In this document: in pieces, positions 35,191 to 43,946 of the stretch
How the letters are laid out: each line of letters begins with the position of its first letter
Position numbering within the stretch: position 1 is the first letter of the stretch
Origin: Viridibacillus sp050279675
Lineage (GTDB): Bacteria > Bacillota > Bacilli > Bacillales_A > Planococcaceae
Assembly: GCF_050279675.1 (NCBI RefSeq)
Contig: NZ_JBNNUK010000006.1
Span: 62,001-126,000 of the forward strand
Length of the DNA stretch: 64,000 bases
Direction: 5' to 3'
Position numbers and translations under genes: made by a program
The notes under the pieces: model-generated
What the model was told of the DNA's origin: nothing
The model's database searches: none
Seen by the model: only the letters and a program-made list of their open reading frames with translations

Positions 35191-36108
35191 TTATTTCCCA
35201 TCAGCTAAAGCATTTTCGATTTCATAATCCTCATATAAAGATGACAGCCATGTTGAATAATTGGCATTTATTTTTTCGTTCATTAAAGCTGTTTTTACAT
35301 CATCCTTTGAGTTTTCAAATGTAGCTTCCTTTGCTGCTTTTTTACCTGTAACTTGAATAATGTGGTAGCCATAATCTGTTTTAATAGGCTCGCTTATTTC
35401 ATCCACTTTCATGGAAAAAGCAGCTTTTTCAAAACTTTCGTCCATTACACCTTTTCCAAAATAGTCTAGGTTACCCCCATTTGAAGCACTTGCTGTATCA
35501 GTTGAATACTCACTAGCTAGTTCTGCAAAGTCTTCACCTTTTTTAATTTTCTTCTCTACCTCTTTTGCTGTTTCTTTATTTTCAACTAATATATGACTGG
35601 CTTGTACTTGTTCTTCTTGAGAAAAAGTATCTTTATTTTCTTTAAAATAGTTTTTTAGCTCTTTTTCGGTAATATCTATTGTTGGTTCTATTAATTTTGT
35701 AGTTGTTAAATACGTCTTGATGTTGTCCTTTGCATCTTGTAATGTCATAGCGTTAGATTCTAAAGCAGCTTCAAATGCCTCTTGACCACCATAAGAATTT
35801 TGCAAGTCATCTAGCTCCGCTTGAATCTCTTTATCTGAAACAGTAATCTTTTTCTTTGCAGCTTCTAGTTCAATGACTTTATTTGTGATCAGTGTACTAA
35901 GTACATCTGTCCCATATTGAGAAACGAGTTCTTTATTTAACTCTGATTGGGTTATTTTTACCCCGTTAATTTTGGCGACGTAATCATCTTCCTTTGGTAC
36001 TGTTACATAGTAGGTAATTAACGCCATTAGAAAAATTAACGGGATTCCGATAACGAGTATAAGGCGTTTACCCTTCCCTTTTTTATCTTCTGATATTTCG
36101 TTTGTCAT
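35191..36108 (-). CDS. Membrane-anchored parvulin foldase, PrsA/SurA-like
   Basis: 305 residues: basic start, one helix (~14-33: LILVIGIPLIFLMALITYYV), a SurA_N-like chaperone arm (~40-150), and a PpiC rotamase domain (~160-260) with ASHILVENKETA, FAELASEYSTDTASASNGG and GYHIIQV. Unlike PrsA there is no lipobox cysteine, so it is held by an uncleaved helix. It would fold secreted or surface proteins outside the membrane, plausibly the CotH protein of its own operon. First gene of the operon; promoter element shared with the two-component genes upstream. Confidence 0.88.
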   Translation of the reverse strand: MTNEISEDKKGKGKRLILVIGIPLIFLMALITYYVTVPKEDDYVAKINGVKITQSELNKELVSQYGTDVLSTLITNKVIELEAAKKKITVSDKEIQAELDDLQNSYGGQEAFEAALESNAMTLQDAKDNIKTYLTTTKLIEPTIDITEKELKNYFKENKDTFSQEEQVQASHILVENKETAKEVEKKIKKGEDFAELASEYSTDTASASNGGNLDYFGKGVMDESFEKAAFSMKVDEISEPIKTDYGYHIIQVTGKKAAKEATFENSKDDVKTALMNEKINANYSTWLSSLYEDYEIENALADGK

Positions 36109-36135
36109 TTATTTCATCCTTCCTTATGTTCTGTT

Positions 36136-36156
36136 CTTTACAAAACCTACTTTACA
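36136..36156. repeat. CTTTACA direct repeat in the foldase leader
   Basis: CTTTACA at 36136-36142 and 36150-36156, 14 bases apart. The second copy overlaps the predicted -10. It could be part of the promoter or a second operator. Confidence 0.4.
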
Positions 36157-36180
36157 GAATCAATGTGTCAGCTAAATGTC
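36149..36180 (-). promoter_or_regulatory. Shared promoter element A (foldase-VTC-CotH operon)
   Basis: Minus strand: a 20-base block fitting GACATYTAGYTGACRYATTG (36161-36180), six bases, then the -10 TAAAGT (36149-36154). The block holds GACA twice, 11 bases apart, the spacing used by OmpR-family dimers. The same block, at the same distance from a -10, lies before the response-regulator gene (38379-38410). Confidence 0.65.
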
Positions 36181-36200
36181 GGGATTTATATTTATGAAAG

Positions 36201-36241
36201 AAAAAAATCCAATTCGACTTTATGATCGAATTGGATTTTTT
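36201..36241. terminator. Terminator after the histidine kinase gene
   Basis: 16-bp stem AAAAAATCCAATTCGA / TCGAATTGGATTTTTT with a 9-base loop; it separates the two-component operon from the foldase operon. Confidence 0.88.
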
Positions 36242-36249
36242 GTTCATTA

Positions 36250-37674
36250 TCATTTATTTACTTTTGGAATTATTAATTTGAATGTTGTACCTTTCTCAGA
36301 GCTTTCTACCAGTTGTAGATCGCCATGGATGGATTGCGCCATCATTTTACTAAGCGGTAAACCTAAACCTAAGCCCCTCACTTCGTATTTCTTATTTTCA
36401 CCTCGATAGAAGCGTTCGAAAACTAGATCCTGTTCTTCCTTTGGGATACCTCTTCCATAATCAGATACAGTAATAACAACCGATTCCTGCTCATCATGCA
36501 AAACGACTTTAATATTGCCTTGCCCTTTCATAGCTTGTTGAGCGTTTGTAAATAAATTAGTGAAAATCTGTTGAAAACGAATAGCATCGATATTCACTGA
36601 TACTAACTCTTTTAATGTGGTGAGTGTTAACTGGATATCGTCAGTGTCCTGCATTAGCCTCCATTGATTAACTACGTCTTTTGCCATTTGGTTAATCTCA
36701 AGTTTTTCAAATTTTACAGGAATAGCGTTCACAGCAAATGAGTTGAATGCCAATAAATCGCCAACCATAGTTTTTAATTTTGATGTTTCATTTATCGCCA
36801 TTTTAACAAATTCACGAGCATCATCACCTGAAACAACTCCATCTTGAATCGCTTGTAACAGACCACTAATAGAGGTTACAGGTGTTTTTAGTTCATGTGT
36901 TACACCTGCTAATAATTCAGTTCGCATTGACTCAAGTTGTTCTAAGCGCATTGCCATCTCTTTAAATGAACGAACAAGTTCATACACTTCTTCTTCCTTT
37001 AGATTTTCAGGAAGTTTGATATTATAGTTGCCCTTTTGTACTTGTTTTGCTGCGGCAGCAACCTCTTTAATTGGTGTAGCTAACCTTCTTGATAAAAAAT
37101 AAATTGCACCTAAACCTAGCAAAGCTAAACTACCTATCATAATCGCCAACTGACCATACTCTTGATTTAAATGTGTAAGTCTCTCTTTTGATTCTACAAT
37201 CACTACCCAACCGACTTGTTCATCGGCAATTTCAATTTTCTTCTTTACTGCATAAAAAACTTTTGACGTTCCCTTATAAGTAAGTTTCTGTACCTCATCA
37301 CTAGACGATAATATATCAGCTTGAATACTTTGCTCTTGCGGTCCTTTAGGACGATTACTTGAAATAATTTTACCTTCAGTATCTACTATATAAATGACCG
37401 GCTTGATATCCATATTCATAAAACGATCCCGCTCTCTGAATAGTCCAGGATTCTCACCCTTTGGAATTCCTGCATCAACATTATCTGAGATGCGGTGAGT
37501 CGTTTCCTCTGCCATGAACTCAATCATATCCAAACGATATGCTAGTGTTGTATGACGTAACCAGATTGCTGATATAAACGCAATAATCGTTAGCCCTATA
37601 CAAAGAGTTAACAAATAGCGCGTAGTCCAATAGCGCGTTAAGGATACCCTTTTCTTTTTATGGTTTTTTAACAC
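36250..37674 (-). CDS. Sensor histidine kinase (CotH-cluster two-component system)
   Basis: 474 residues: helix (~21-42), an extracytoplasmic sensor of ~130 residues with a PAS/Cache-like pattern (VIYIVDTEGKIISSNRP), second helix (~177-197), HAMP, H-box AGVTHELKTPVTSISG with the phosphorylated histidine, N-box TNLFTNAQQAM, and G-boxes DYGRGIP and GLGLGLPLSKM. It senses an envelope or external signal and phosphorylates the regulator encoded just upstream, overlapping it by 17 bases. Confidence 0.92.
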   Translation of the reverse strand: MLKNHKKKRVSLTRYWTTRYLLTLCIGLTIIAFISAIWLRHTTLAYRLDMIEFMAEETTHRISDNVDAGIPKGENPGLFRERDRFMNMDIKPVIYIVDTEGKIISSNRPKGPQEQSIQADILSSSDEVQKLTYKGTSKVFYAVKKKIEIADEQVGWVVIVESKERLTHLNQEYGQLAIMIGSLALLGLGAIYFLSRRLATPIKEVAAAAKQVQKGNYNIKLPENLKEEEVYELVRSFKEMAMRLEQLESMRTELLAGVTHELKTPVTSISGLLQAIQDGVVSGDDAREFVKMAINETSKLKTMVGDLLAFNSFAVNAIPVKFEKLEINQMAKDVVNQWRLMQDTDDIQLTLTTLKELVSVNIDAIRFQQIFTNLFTNAQQAMKGQGNIKVVLHDEQESVVITVSDYGRGIPKEEQDLVFERFYRGENKKYEVRGLGLGLPLSKMMAQSIHGDLQLVESSEKGTTFKLIIPKVNK

Positions 37675-38338
37675 TTAACTGATACCCCAATCCACGAAGT
37701 GTCTTTATTTCCCCTTCTTCGGCAGGCCAGTCTTGTAGTGATCTACGTAATCTCTTTATTGCTAAATCGACTGCGCGGTCGCTACCGTCATATTCCCATC
37801 CCCACACTTGCTCAATTAATTGATCTCGTGTAAATGTTTGGTTTGGATGCTCTGCTAGAAACATTAATACTGACAAATCTCTTGGTGTTAAATCTATTTC
37901 TTGATCAATCACATGTACATCATGTGATTGTAAGTTAATTTCTAAGCTACCAAATTTCCTTTTAAGGGCCTTATCACCTTGTGTTCTTCTTAAAACGGCT
38001 TTTACGCGTGCAACAACCTCTTCAGCAATAAATGGCTTTGTAATGTAATCATCGGCACCTTCATTTAGCCCTTCAAGACGATAATTGACTTCTCCTAAAG
38101 CTGTTAACATGATAACTGGACAAGTACTTATTTGACGTATTTCCTTTAAGATCTCCCAACCACTTTTTCTAGGGAGCATAATATCTAATAACACGAGATT
38201 AGGATTAAATTCATGGAATTTCTTAATTGCATCAGAACCATCATAGACCTGCTCTGTTTGAAAATTCACCTTTTGTAAATATGCCTTGAGCACTTGGCTA
38301 ATCGCAAATTCATCTTCTACAATGAGTACTTTATCCAT
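37658..38338 (-). CDS. OmpR-family response regulator
   Basis: 226 residues: receiver domain with the phospho-acceptor aspartate in NLVLLDIMLPRKSGWE (~residue 52), acidic pocket VEDE, switch T in MLTALG and K in DYITKPF; C-terminal winged helix of OmpR type (DLTPRDLSVLMFLAEHPNQT, VDLAIKRLRRSL, LRGLGYQL). It likely binds the repeats in elements A and B, thus controlling its own operon and the foldase-VTC-DUF4956-CotH operon. Confidence 0.92.
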   Translation of the reverse strand: MDKVLIVEDEFAISQVLKAYLQKVNFQTEQVYDGSDAIKKFHEFNPNLVLLDIMLPRKSGWEILKEIRQISTCPVIMLTALGEVNYRLEGLNEGADDYITKPFIAEEVVARVKAVLRRTQGDKALKRKFGSLEINLQSHDVHVIDQEIDLTPRDLSVLMFLAEHPNQTFTRDQLIEQVWGWEYDGSDRAVDLAIKRLRRSLQDWPAEEGEIKTLRGLGYQLSVKKP

Positions 38339-38378
38339 ACAAATCCCTCCAAATCGCAGTTAATTTCTTTTTTCAAAC

Positions 38379-38410
38379 ATTATAGCATTCCAATACGTCA
38401 ACTAGATGTC
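38379..38410 (-). promoter_or_regulatory. Shared promoter element B (two-component operon)
   Basis: Minus strand: GACATCTAGTTGACGTATTG (38391-38410), then an extended -10 TGC-TATAAT (38379-38387). It matches element A at 16 of 20 block positions and its -10 lies at the same offset. It lacks a good -35, as expected for an activator-dependent promoter. Confidence 0.65.
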
Positions 38411-38450
38411 ATAGACAACTACCCCAAAATTAAATAGACATTGGAAAACA

Positions 38451-38490
38451 AAAAACTCCACTAACATCGCCGTTAGTGGAGTCCATTATA
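38451..38490. terminator. Terminator of the symporter gene
   Basis: ACTCCACTAAC / GTTAGTGGAGT, 6-base loop, on a stretch with A-run before and T-rich run after. Confidence 0.7.
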
Positions 38491-38554
38491 TTTTATTAAA
38501 AGCTTGTCCGACTTGTAATAGATGCGAGTGAAAATAAGTCTTTCACTAAGCTAT

Positions 38555-39832
38555 TTATCGCACTGAATCTTCTGGTGTGTCAAAGTAGGCGGCAGCTTTT
38601 TCATAATCGAAGCGACCTTCCCATTTAGACATAACAATTGTAGCAAGAGAGTTACCCACTACATTTACAACTGTACGGGCCATATCAAGAATACGGTCAA
38701 TACCAGCGATAAACGCTAAACCTTCAAGTGGAATTCCTACAGTACCAAGAGTTGCTAATAATACTACAAAAGATACACCTGGTACGCCTGCAATACCTTT
38801 AGAAGTAATCATTAATACAAGCATTAATGTAATTTGCTCTGTAATACTTAGATCAATACCATACATTTGTGCAATGAAAATGGCTGCAATCGCTTGGTAT
38901 AACGTAGAACCATCTAAGTTAAACGAATATCCAGTTGGTATTACAAAAGATACAACATCCTTTGGACTACCGAATTTCTCCATTTTTTGCATCACTTTTG
39001 GTAATACAGTTTCAGAGCTTGAGGTAGAGTATGCTAAAATCAGCTCATCTTTTAATACTCTAAGCAAACGGAAAATATTAATACCAACAAGCTTTGCAAT
39101 CGAACCTAATACTACGATAATAAAGAATATCATAGCAGCATAGACTAAAATCGCTAATTTCCCTAACGGAATTAATGATTCTAAACCAAATTTTGAAACG
39201 GTTACTCCGATTAATGCGAATACACCAAATGGAGCAAATTTCATAACAGTGTTTGTTACCCAGAACATAGCGTCTGCTGTTCCTTGGAAGAAAGCAAGAA
39301 CTGGTTTCCCTCTCTCACCAATAGAAGCTACACCAAGTCCAAATAATACAGAGAAGAAGATTACTGCTAACATGTCCGTATTAGCCATAGCATCAATGAT
39401 ATTCGTTGGAACAATATTAATAATTGTATCAGCAAAACTATGACTTTGAACTTCTTCAGTTGTATGTAGATATTGAGAAATATCACCTTTAGTGATAGCG
39501 CTCATATCTACACCAACACCCGGTTGGAATATATTAGCAACCAATAAACCAACAACAATTGCAATTGTTGTTACAACTTCAAAGTAAATAAGTGTTTTTA
39601 TTCCTAATCTACCAAGCTGTTTAATGTCACCTGTTCCAGCAACACCTAAAATTAATGTAGAAACAATAATCGGCACAACGATCATTTTAATCATATTCAA
39701 GAATATTGTACCAATTGGTTGTAAATAAGTTTCAACCTTTGGATTACCGTAGAAAATTGCACCTACTGTAATACCTAACACAAGCCCGATCAATATTTGG
39801 ACAGCTAAACTTATCTTAAATTTTTTCTTCAT
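38555..39832 (-). CDS. Glutamate/dicarboxylate:cation symporter (GltP/DctA family)
   Basis: 425 residues, about eight helices and two re-entrant loops. DAACS family motifs: STSSSETVLPKVM (serine-rich loop), SYSFNLDG-like PTGYSFNLDGSTLYQ, SKGIAGVPGVSFVVL, and DRILDMARTVVNVVGNS, which bind substrate carboxylates and cations. ATG 39832 follows GGGGTGACTTATTG; a longer frame to 39886 has no ribosome site. It takes up glutamate, aspartate or C4-dicarboxylates. The adjacent GlnK/GlnL-like pair and the tandem repeat at 39907-39925 suggest it is their target. Confidence 0.9.
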   Translation of the reverse strand: MKKKFKISLAVQILIGLVLGITVGAIFYGNPKVETYLQPIGTIFLNMIKMIVVPIIVSTLILGVAGTGDIKQLGRLGIKTLIYFEVVTTIAIVVGLLVANIFQPGVGVDMSAITKGDISQYLHTTEEVQSHSFADTIINIVPTNIIDAMANTDMLAVIFFSVLFGLGVASIGERGKPVLAFFQGTADAMFWVTNTVMKFAPFGVFALIGVTVSKFGLESLIPLGKLAILVYAAMIFFIIVVLGSIAKLVGINIFRLLRVLKDELILAYSTSSSETVLPKVMQKMEKFGSPKDVVSFVIPTGYSFNLDGSTLYQAIAAIFIAQMYGIDLSITEQITLMLVLMITSKGIAGVPGVSFVVLLATLGTVGIPLEGLAFIAGIDRILDMARTVVNVVGNSLATIVMSKWEGRFDYEKAAAYFDTPEDSVR

Positions 39833-39906
39833 CAATAAGTCACCCCTTTGTTCTGTTTTACTTTTTACAGAAAAAGCCTTATTCACATTTTATTAACGAC
39901 TTATCA

Positions 39907-39925
39907 AATCCGACAGAATCCGACA
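39907..39925. promoter_or_regulatory. Tandem 9-base repeat, probable response-regulator site
   Basis: AATCCGACA occurs at 39907-39915 and 39917-39925, an exact 10-base period. It lies 75 bases upstream of the symporter start. GlnL and DctR-type regulators bind direct repeats at their transporter promoters; the sequence differs from the published GlnL site, so the assignment is from position. Confidence 0.6.
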
Positions 39926-39987
39926 TTTATTTAATTAAAAAATTTTGAAATATAATAATTATATTGTTTTTCCACTAACTATTCTAC

Positions 39988-40884
39988 CTATTTAGGTGGA
40001 TGTTGATACTTCTCTAAAGACTCTACATATAACACTTGTAAGAACTTCTTCACATTCACTTTTATCTTCCTAATCATTTTAGAATCCTCTTGAATCGAAC
40101 GCATACATGTTCGAATTTCTGAGAACTCAAAGTAGCGTGGCGCATAATATTCAAACTCGGGGTTTGTATAGTCGACAACACCCAAAGTTGCTAAATTATT
40201 CATTGCGGCCAATATCGTTCTACGAATGCGTTGCTCAATGGCCTTACTTTCTTTCATTATCTCAACACCGTTATTCTTTGTTTCAGATGCAAGTTCCTCA
40301 TACAAATCCTTTAAAGCCGGCAATTGCATGGAAGATTCACTACGATTAATCAGCAATTCCATTATGCATAGAATGTCATCACTTCCTACTTCCCCTACAA
40401 TACCCATATCATTCAAAATGGATAACACTACATCTCTTATAGTTCGATGCGTCTCTTCTTTCGTGGTCTCTTCAAAATTTACTAATGATTCACGAATCGT
40501 GAGCAGTGATCGTTTTAATAAAAAGCGCTCTGCTGTTTTCTTTAAGACGTTTTGCACTTCCACTCGATTGATGGGTTTATGGATAAAGAACTCTACGTCT
40601 TTTTCGTATGCTTGTCCTACCATTTCCTTATTAACGACTTGTGAAATCATCACAAAATGACCTTTAAATCCTTGCTTCCCCAATTGTTCTATTGTTTCAA
40701 TACCATCTAAATTTGGCATTAATAAATCGATTAATACCAGATCAGGATGGCTTGACAAAATAAGTGGCAATGCACTTTCTCCACTATCAGCCTCCCCAAT
40801 TACTACCCCCAAATCACCTTCAATAATTATTTGTTTCAGCATTCGGCGGCTAGCTGCATCATCATCTACTATAAAATAACGCAG
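39988..40884 (-). CDS. GlnL/YcbB-like response regulator, non-standard start
   Basis: 298 residues: receiver (RYFIVDDDAASRRMLKQ, phospho-acceptor in PDLVLIDLLMPNLDG, K in FIHKPI) followed by the YcbB/GlnL-type output domain (~120-290). The homologous frame extends back to RYFIVDDD, yet the first ATG is residue 15 of that frame (40842) and would remove the acidic pocket. The frame begins after an in-frame TGA with ATA, ATC, CTG; I take CTG 40884 as likeliest, just after AGAGAG and overlapping the kinase stop region. It should control the adjacent symporter. Confidence 0.8.
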   Translation of the reverse strand: MRYFIVDDDAASRRMLKQIIIEGDLGVVIGEADSGESALPLILSSHPDLVLIDLLMPNLDGIETIEQLGKQGFKGHFVMISQVVNKEMVGQAYEKDVEFFIHKPINRVEVQNVLKKTAERFLLKRSLLTIRESLVNFEETTKEETHRTIRDVVLSILNDMGIVGEVGSDDILCIMELLINRSESSMQLPALKDLYEELASETKNNGVEIMKESKAIEQRIRRTILAAMNNLATLGVVDYTNPEFEYYAPRYFEFSEIRTCMRSIQEDSKMIRKIKVNVKKFLQVLYVESLEKYQHPPK

Positions 40885-40886
40885 GA

Positions 40887-42155
40887 TTATTCAACTCTCT
40901 TTCGAATATTCTTCGTTGGTATTTCGATTCTAAAAACCAAGCCAATTCCAAGATTTCTAACGGAAATATCCCCTTCAAGCATTTGTACAATTTCGCGAAC
41001 GTGTGATAAGCCAATTCCAGTTGCTGCAACACCTTGCTTATTGTATTTCGTCGTAAATCCTGGTTCGAAAATAACATCTAAATCTTCTTTAGATAAGCCT
41101 TTGCCAGAATCACTTACTTTAAAGCACGTTTTCATTTCTATATCAGACACCTCAATTGAAATTTCACCAACATCATCTATTGCCTCAACCGCATTTGCTA
41201 CAAGATTATTGAGCATAGCTAATAACGGAATTTGTTGATTCGTTTCAAAATCGGTGGATATTTTCACATGAAAAACAATTTGTTTACCTAATAACTCACT
41301 ATATTTCTTATTGGCCGTTGTAACAAAATCCAGTAAATTCGATAAAAAATATACATCATTTGTTTTTTTAAGCGTGATGTTTGATAAACCCGAGAATATA
41401 CGCTGAGCATCTTTCTTTACTTCATGAATTTCTTGGGCAATATGCAAAGCCTTCACACTTAGCTCTCTTTGCTCAATGTCCTTTAATTTACGATATAGAT
41501 CATAGCTAGAAGCTGTAATTTTCTCTACATGATTCATTGATTTTTGTAAATATAACGTCTCTACATATAAACCTGAGTCTACCGTTAGCTTTTCCTCTAA
41601 TCGTTTATGTTGCTCTGAAATAACGACTGAACTATATAAACCTACGACAAAAAAACTTCTCAATAAAGCAACTGCACTTAATAGTCCCAGATCATATAGA
41701 TCAATATTCGTTTCACCTATTAAGAAAGAGCGAATGATATGCTCTGCACTATTCCCTACAATTTCAAGAAGTGTTGCATATATGCCTAAGCGCAATGGTT
41801 TATCTTGATACTTTTCAACGCCAAATATTCGAAAACCACTAGAAAAAATAAAGTAATAAATAAAGGCGGGAGCATTTTGCTTTAAGCTTTCCGTAAAATC
41901 AAACAAATTAAACGCTACATCATTCATAATTCGGAATAAAACTACCGTTAATCCCGTAACAATCCCAGCCCTTATAATTGCATAAGGCGGTCGGATTAAT
42001 ATAAGTAAAAGGAACATAATGCTCCCAAGACCAAATCTAAAATTCTCTCCATTGAAAGGTGCCACTTTTATCTCACTGCTAATAGCTGTCAAAATAGCGA
42101 TGAGAATTATCCATATCAACTCGGACTTCCTCCACCTAGTACTTAAATTGGTCAT
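40887..42155 (-). CDS. GlnK/YcbA-like sensor histidine kinase
   Basis: 422 residues: five to six membrane helices in the first ~190 residues (the membrane sensor region of GlnK-type kinases), then a coiled DHp-like region in which no classical H-box is obvious (LHIAQEIHEVKKDAQRI is the likely site), N-box MLNNLVANAVEAIDD and G-boxes VSDSGKGL, TGIGLSHV. In B. subtilis the homologous pair responds to glutamine. ATG 42155 has AGGAGAG upstream. Its stop is three bases from the regulator's start. Confidence 0.85.
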   Translation of the reverse strand: MTNLSTRWRKSELIWIILIAILTAISSEIKVAPFNGENFRFGLGSIMFLLLILIRPPYAIIRAGIVTGLTVVLFRIMNDVAFNLFDFTESLKQNAPAFIYYFIFSSGFRIFGVEKYQDKPLRLGIYATLLEIVGNSAEHIIRSFLIGETNIDLYDLGLLSAVALLRSFFVVGLYSSVVISEQHKRLEEKLTVDSGLYVETLYLQKSMNHVEKITASSYDLYRKLKDIEQRELSVKALHIAQEIHEVKKDAQRIFSGLSNITLKKTNDVYFLSNLLDFVTTANKKYSELLGKQIVFHVKISTDFETNQQIPLLAMLNNLVANAVEAIDDVGEISIEVSDIEMKTCFKVSDSGKGLSKEDLDVIFEPGFTTKYNKQGVAATGIGLSHVREIVQMLEGDISVRNLGIGLVFRIEIPTKNIRKRVE

Positions 42156-42715
42156 TAGAACTCTCCTATAATAAATTACCAATAAAAATGCATTTGCTTA
42201 AAAATCTCTATTTTATGAAAACGCAATTACTAAGCCATTTTACCATTGTTCTATTTACAAGGAAAAACATTTACTTAATGCTCTTCTTATATCAAAAAAA
42301 TAATCTTTAAGTTAAACAAATATTGTGGTCAATTCAAGGAACGCGAGGACTTAAGTTGTTTACTAATGAACTGTTTAAATTCTTAATATTTTTCTCCAAA
42401 GATATTAAATGCAAATTCCAAGGTAATAGGAGGATGAGTAGAAAAAGTTAAAATACTAAATCTCTTCGTTCTAGTTCTCAATTTAGTGACAGATGAGTGC
42501 TTATGCAGTTAGATTGGTCATTTATGGTTAAGGAAATACCTTCATATAAAAAGCATTGTTTTTCTATATTATATTAATTTTTCAATTAGCTTCCTTTTAT
42601 AAAAAAATAAAAACCCGATTAAACAGTCAGTTGTTGTACTGGCTTTATCGGGTTTCTTTTTTATACTATATAATTGGTTGGCTAGTAGTACTAATCCTGA
42701 AATTAACAACATACT
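42156..42715. other. Gene-free region
   Basis: 560 bases without a supportable gene. It contains GGAGGATG followed by a four-codon frame (42430 region), and the terminator at 42608-42662. The promoter of the kinase gene must lie near 42160-42300 but no clear -35/-10 pair stands out. Confidence 0.4.
42608..42662. terminator. Terminator downstream of the NADP reductase gene
   Basis: AAACCCGAT / ATCGGGTTT closing a 27-base loop with further pairing (CCAGTAC region), A-run and T-run outside. Confidence 0.75.
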
Positions 42716-43768
42716 TTAACATTCCATCATTTTTGCAATTAACTTCCGATTACGTTTTTTAAACAACTCGTTATGTGAGGACACCATTCCAACACCACTT
42801 GCTTCAGGTTCAATATACTTCTTAGCCTTATTTACTGCATTTGCTGCATCTTGGAAAGCGCCAGCAATTAAATTCACTTTACCTTCATATTTCACAATAT
42901 CACCTGCTGCATATAAACCTGCTACTGATGATTCGCCAGAAGAGTTACTTTCAATATAAAAGTTATCCGCAATATCAATTTCAACTTCGCTATTTTGAAG
43001 TAAAGATGCATCTTGTTCAAAACCATGATTAATAATGACTTCATCAATTTCTACATACTCTACTTCATTATTTTGATGATTTGTTAATTCTACTTTTTCA
43101 ATTATTTCTCGATTATCACTAGCAATAAATTTTGTAATAGATGTGTTAAAGAAGGATGTAACTGTGCTTTCTAATAAATGATTCACTTGTGATTCATGTC
43201 CATTTAGTTGATCTTTTCGATATGTCAAATATACCTTTTTGGCTATTGGCTCTAATTCATTTGCCCAGTCAATCGCTGAATTACCACCGCCAGAAATGAT
43301 GACCGTTTTATCTTTGAAACGTTGAATGGATTTTACTGTATAATTCAAGTTCGATACTTCAAATTTCTCTGCACCTTCAACTTGAATTTTCGTTGGGTTC
43401 AAGATACCACTTCCAACTGCAACTATTATCGTTTTGGAGTAATGCTTGTTTCCTGAAGCTGTCGTTAATTCAAAAAGATTTCCATCATTTTTTACAATAG
43501 ATTCTACTTTTTCATTTAGAACAACAGTTGGATTAAACGTTAATCCTTGTTCGACTAACTGCTCTATCAATTGCTCTCCAGGAAGTGGCTTATGTCCCCC
43601 TACATCCCATATCATTTTTTCTGGATAAACATGTAATTTACCGCCTAAATAAGGTTGATATTCAATGATTTTTGTTTTCATTTCACGTAATCCACTATAA
43701 AAAGTTGAATATAATCCTGCTGGTCCTCCACCAATGACAGTAACATCGTATAACTCTTCTAGCTCCAT
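42716..43768 (-). CDS. Ferredoxin/flavodoxin-NADP reductase, YumC/YcgT type
   Basis: 350 residues, thioredoxin-reductase-like FNR. FAD motif VIGGGPAGLYSTFY at residue ~11, NADP motif VIISGGGNSAIDWANEL at ~157, and VAGLYAAGDIVKY at ~290. There is no CxxC, which separates it from thioredoxin reductases. It passes electrons from NADPH to ferredoxin or flavodoxin. The divergent iron-siderophore operon and the Fur box between them suggest iron control and perhaps a role in reducing imported ferric siderophore. Confidence 0.9.
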   Translation of the reverse strand: MELEELYDVTVIGGGPAGLYSTFYSGLREMKTKIIEYQPYLGGKLHVYPEKMIWDVGGHKPLPGEQLIEQLVEQGLTFNPTVVLNEKVESIVKNDGNLFELTTASGNKHYSKTIIVAVGSGILNPTKIQVEGAEKFEVSNLNYTVKSIQRFKDKTVIISGGGNSAIDWANELEPIAKKVYLTYRKDQLNGHESQVNHLLESTVTSFFNTSITKFIASDNREIIEKVELTNHQNNEVEYVEIDEVIINHGFEQDASLLQNSEVEIDIADNFYIESNSSGESSVAGLYAAGDIVKYEGKVNLIAGAFQDAANAVNKAKKYIEPEASGVGMVSSHNELFKKRNRKLIAKMMEC

Positions 43769-43879
43769 ATATTAACACTCCTAATTTGTATAAAAAAATT
43801 TATGTATCTATCTAATGTCATCATTTCAACAAATTAATTGACTTTCAATATCATTGACCTTATATTTAAGCATGTGCAA

Positions 43880-43900
43880 TGATACTGAAATTCATTCTCA
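43880..43900. promoter_or_regulatory. Fur box
   Basis: The core TGAAATTCATTCTCA (43886-43900) matches the 7-1-7 Fur consensus TGATAATNATTATCA with three mismatches; TGATACT at 43880 adds a third half-site. It lies between the reductase and the ferric-siderophore ABC operon, so both may be iron-repressed. Confidence 0.7.
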
Positions 43901-43946
43901 ATTGTAAACTATTAATTTTATTTTGTAAACGGAGGTTAGTCATATC

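Noticed and set aside
42425..42450. GGAGGATG as a gene start
   Set aside because: The frame stops after four codons.
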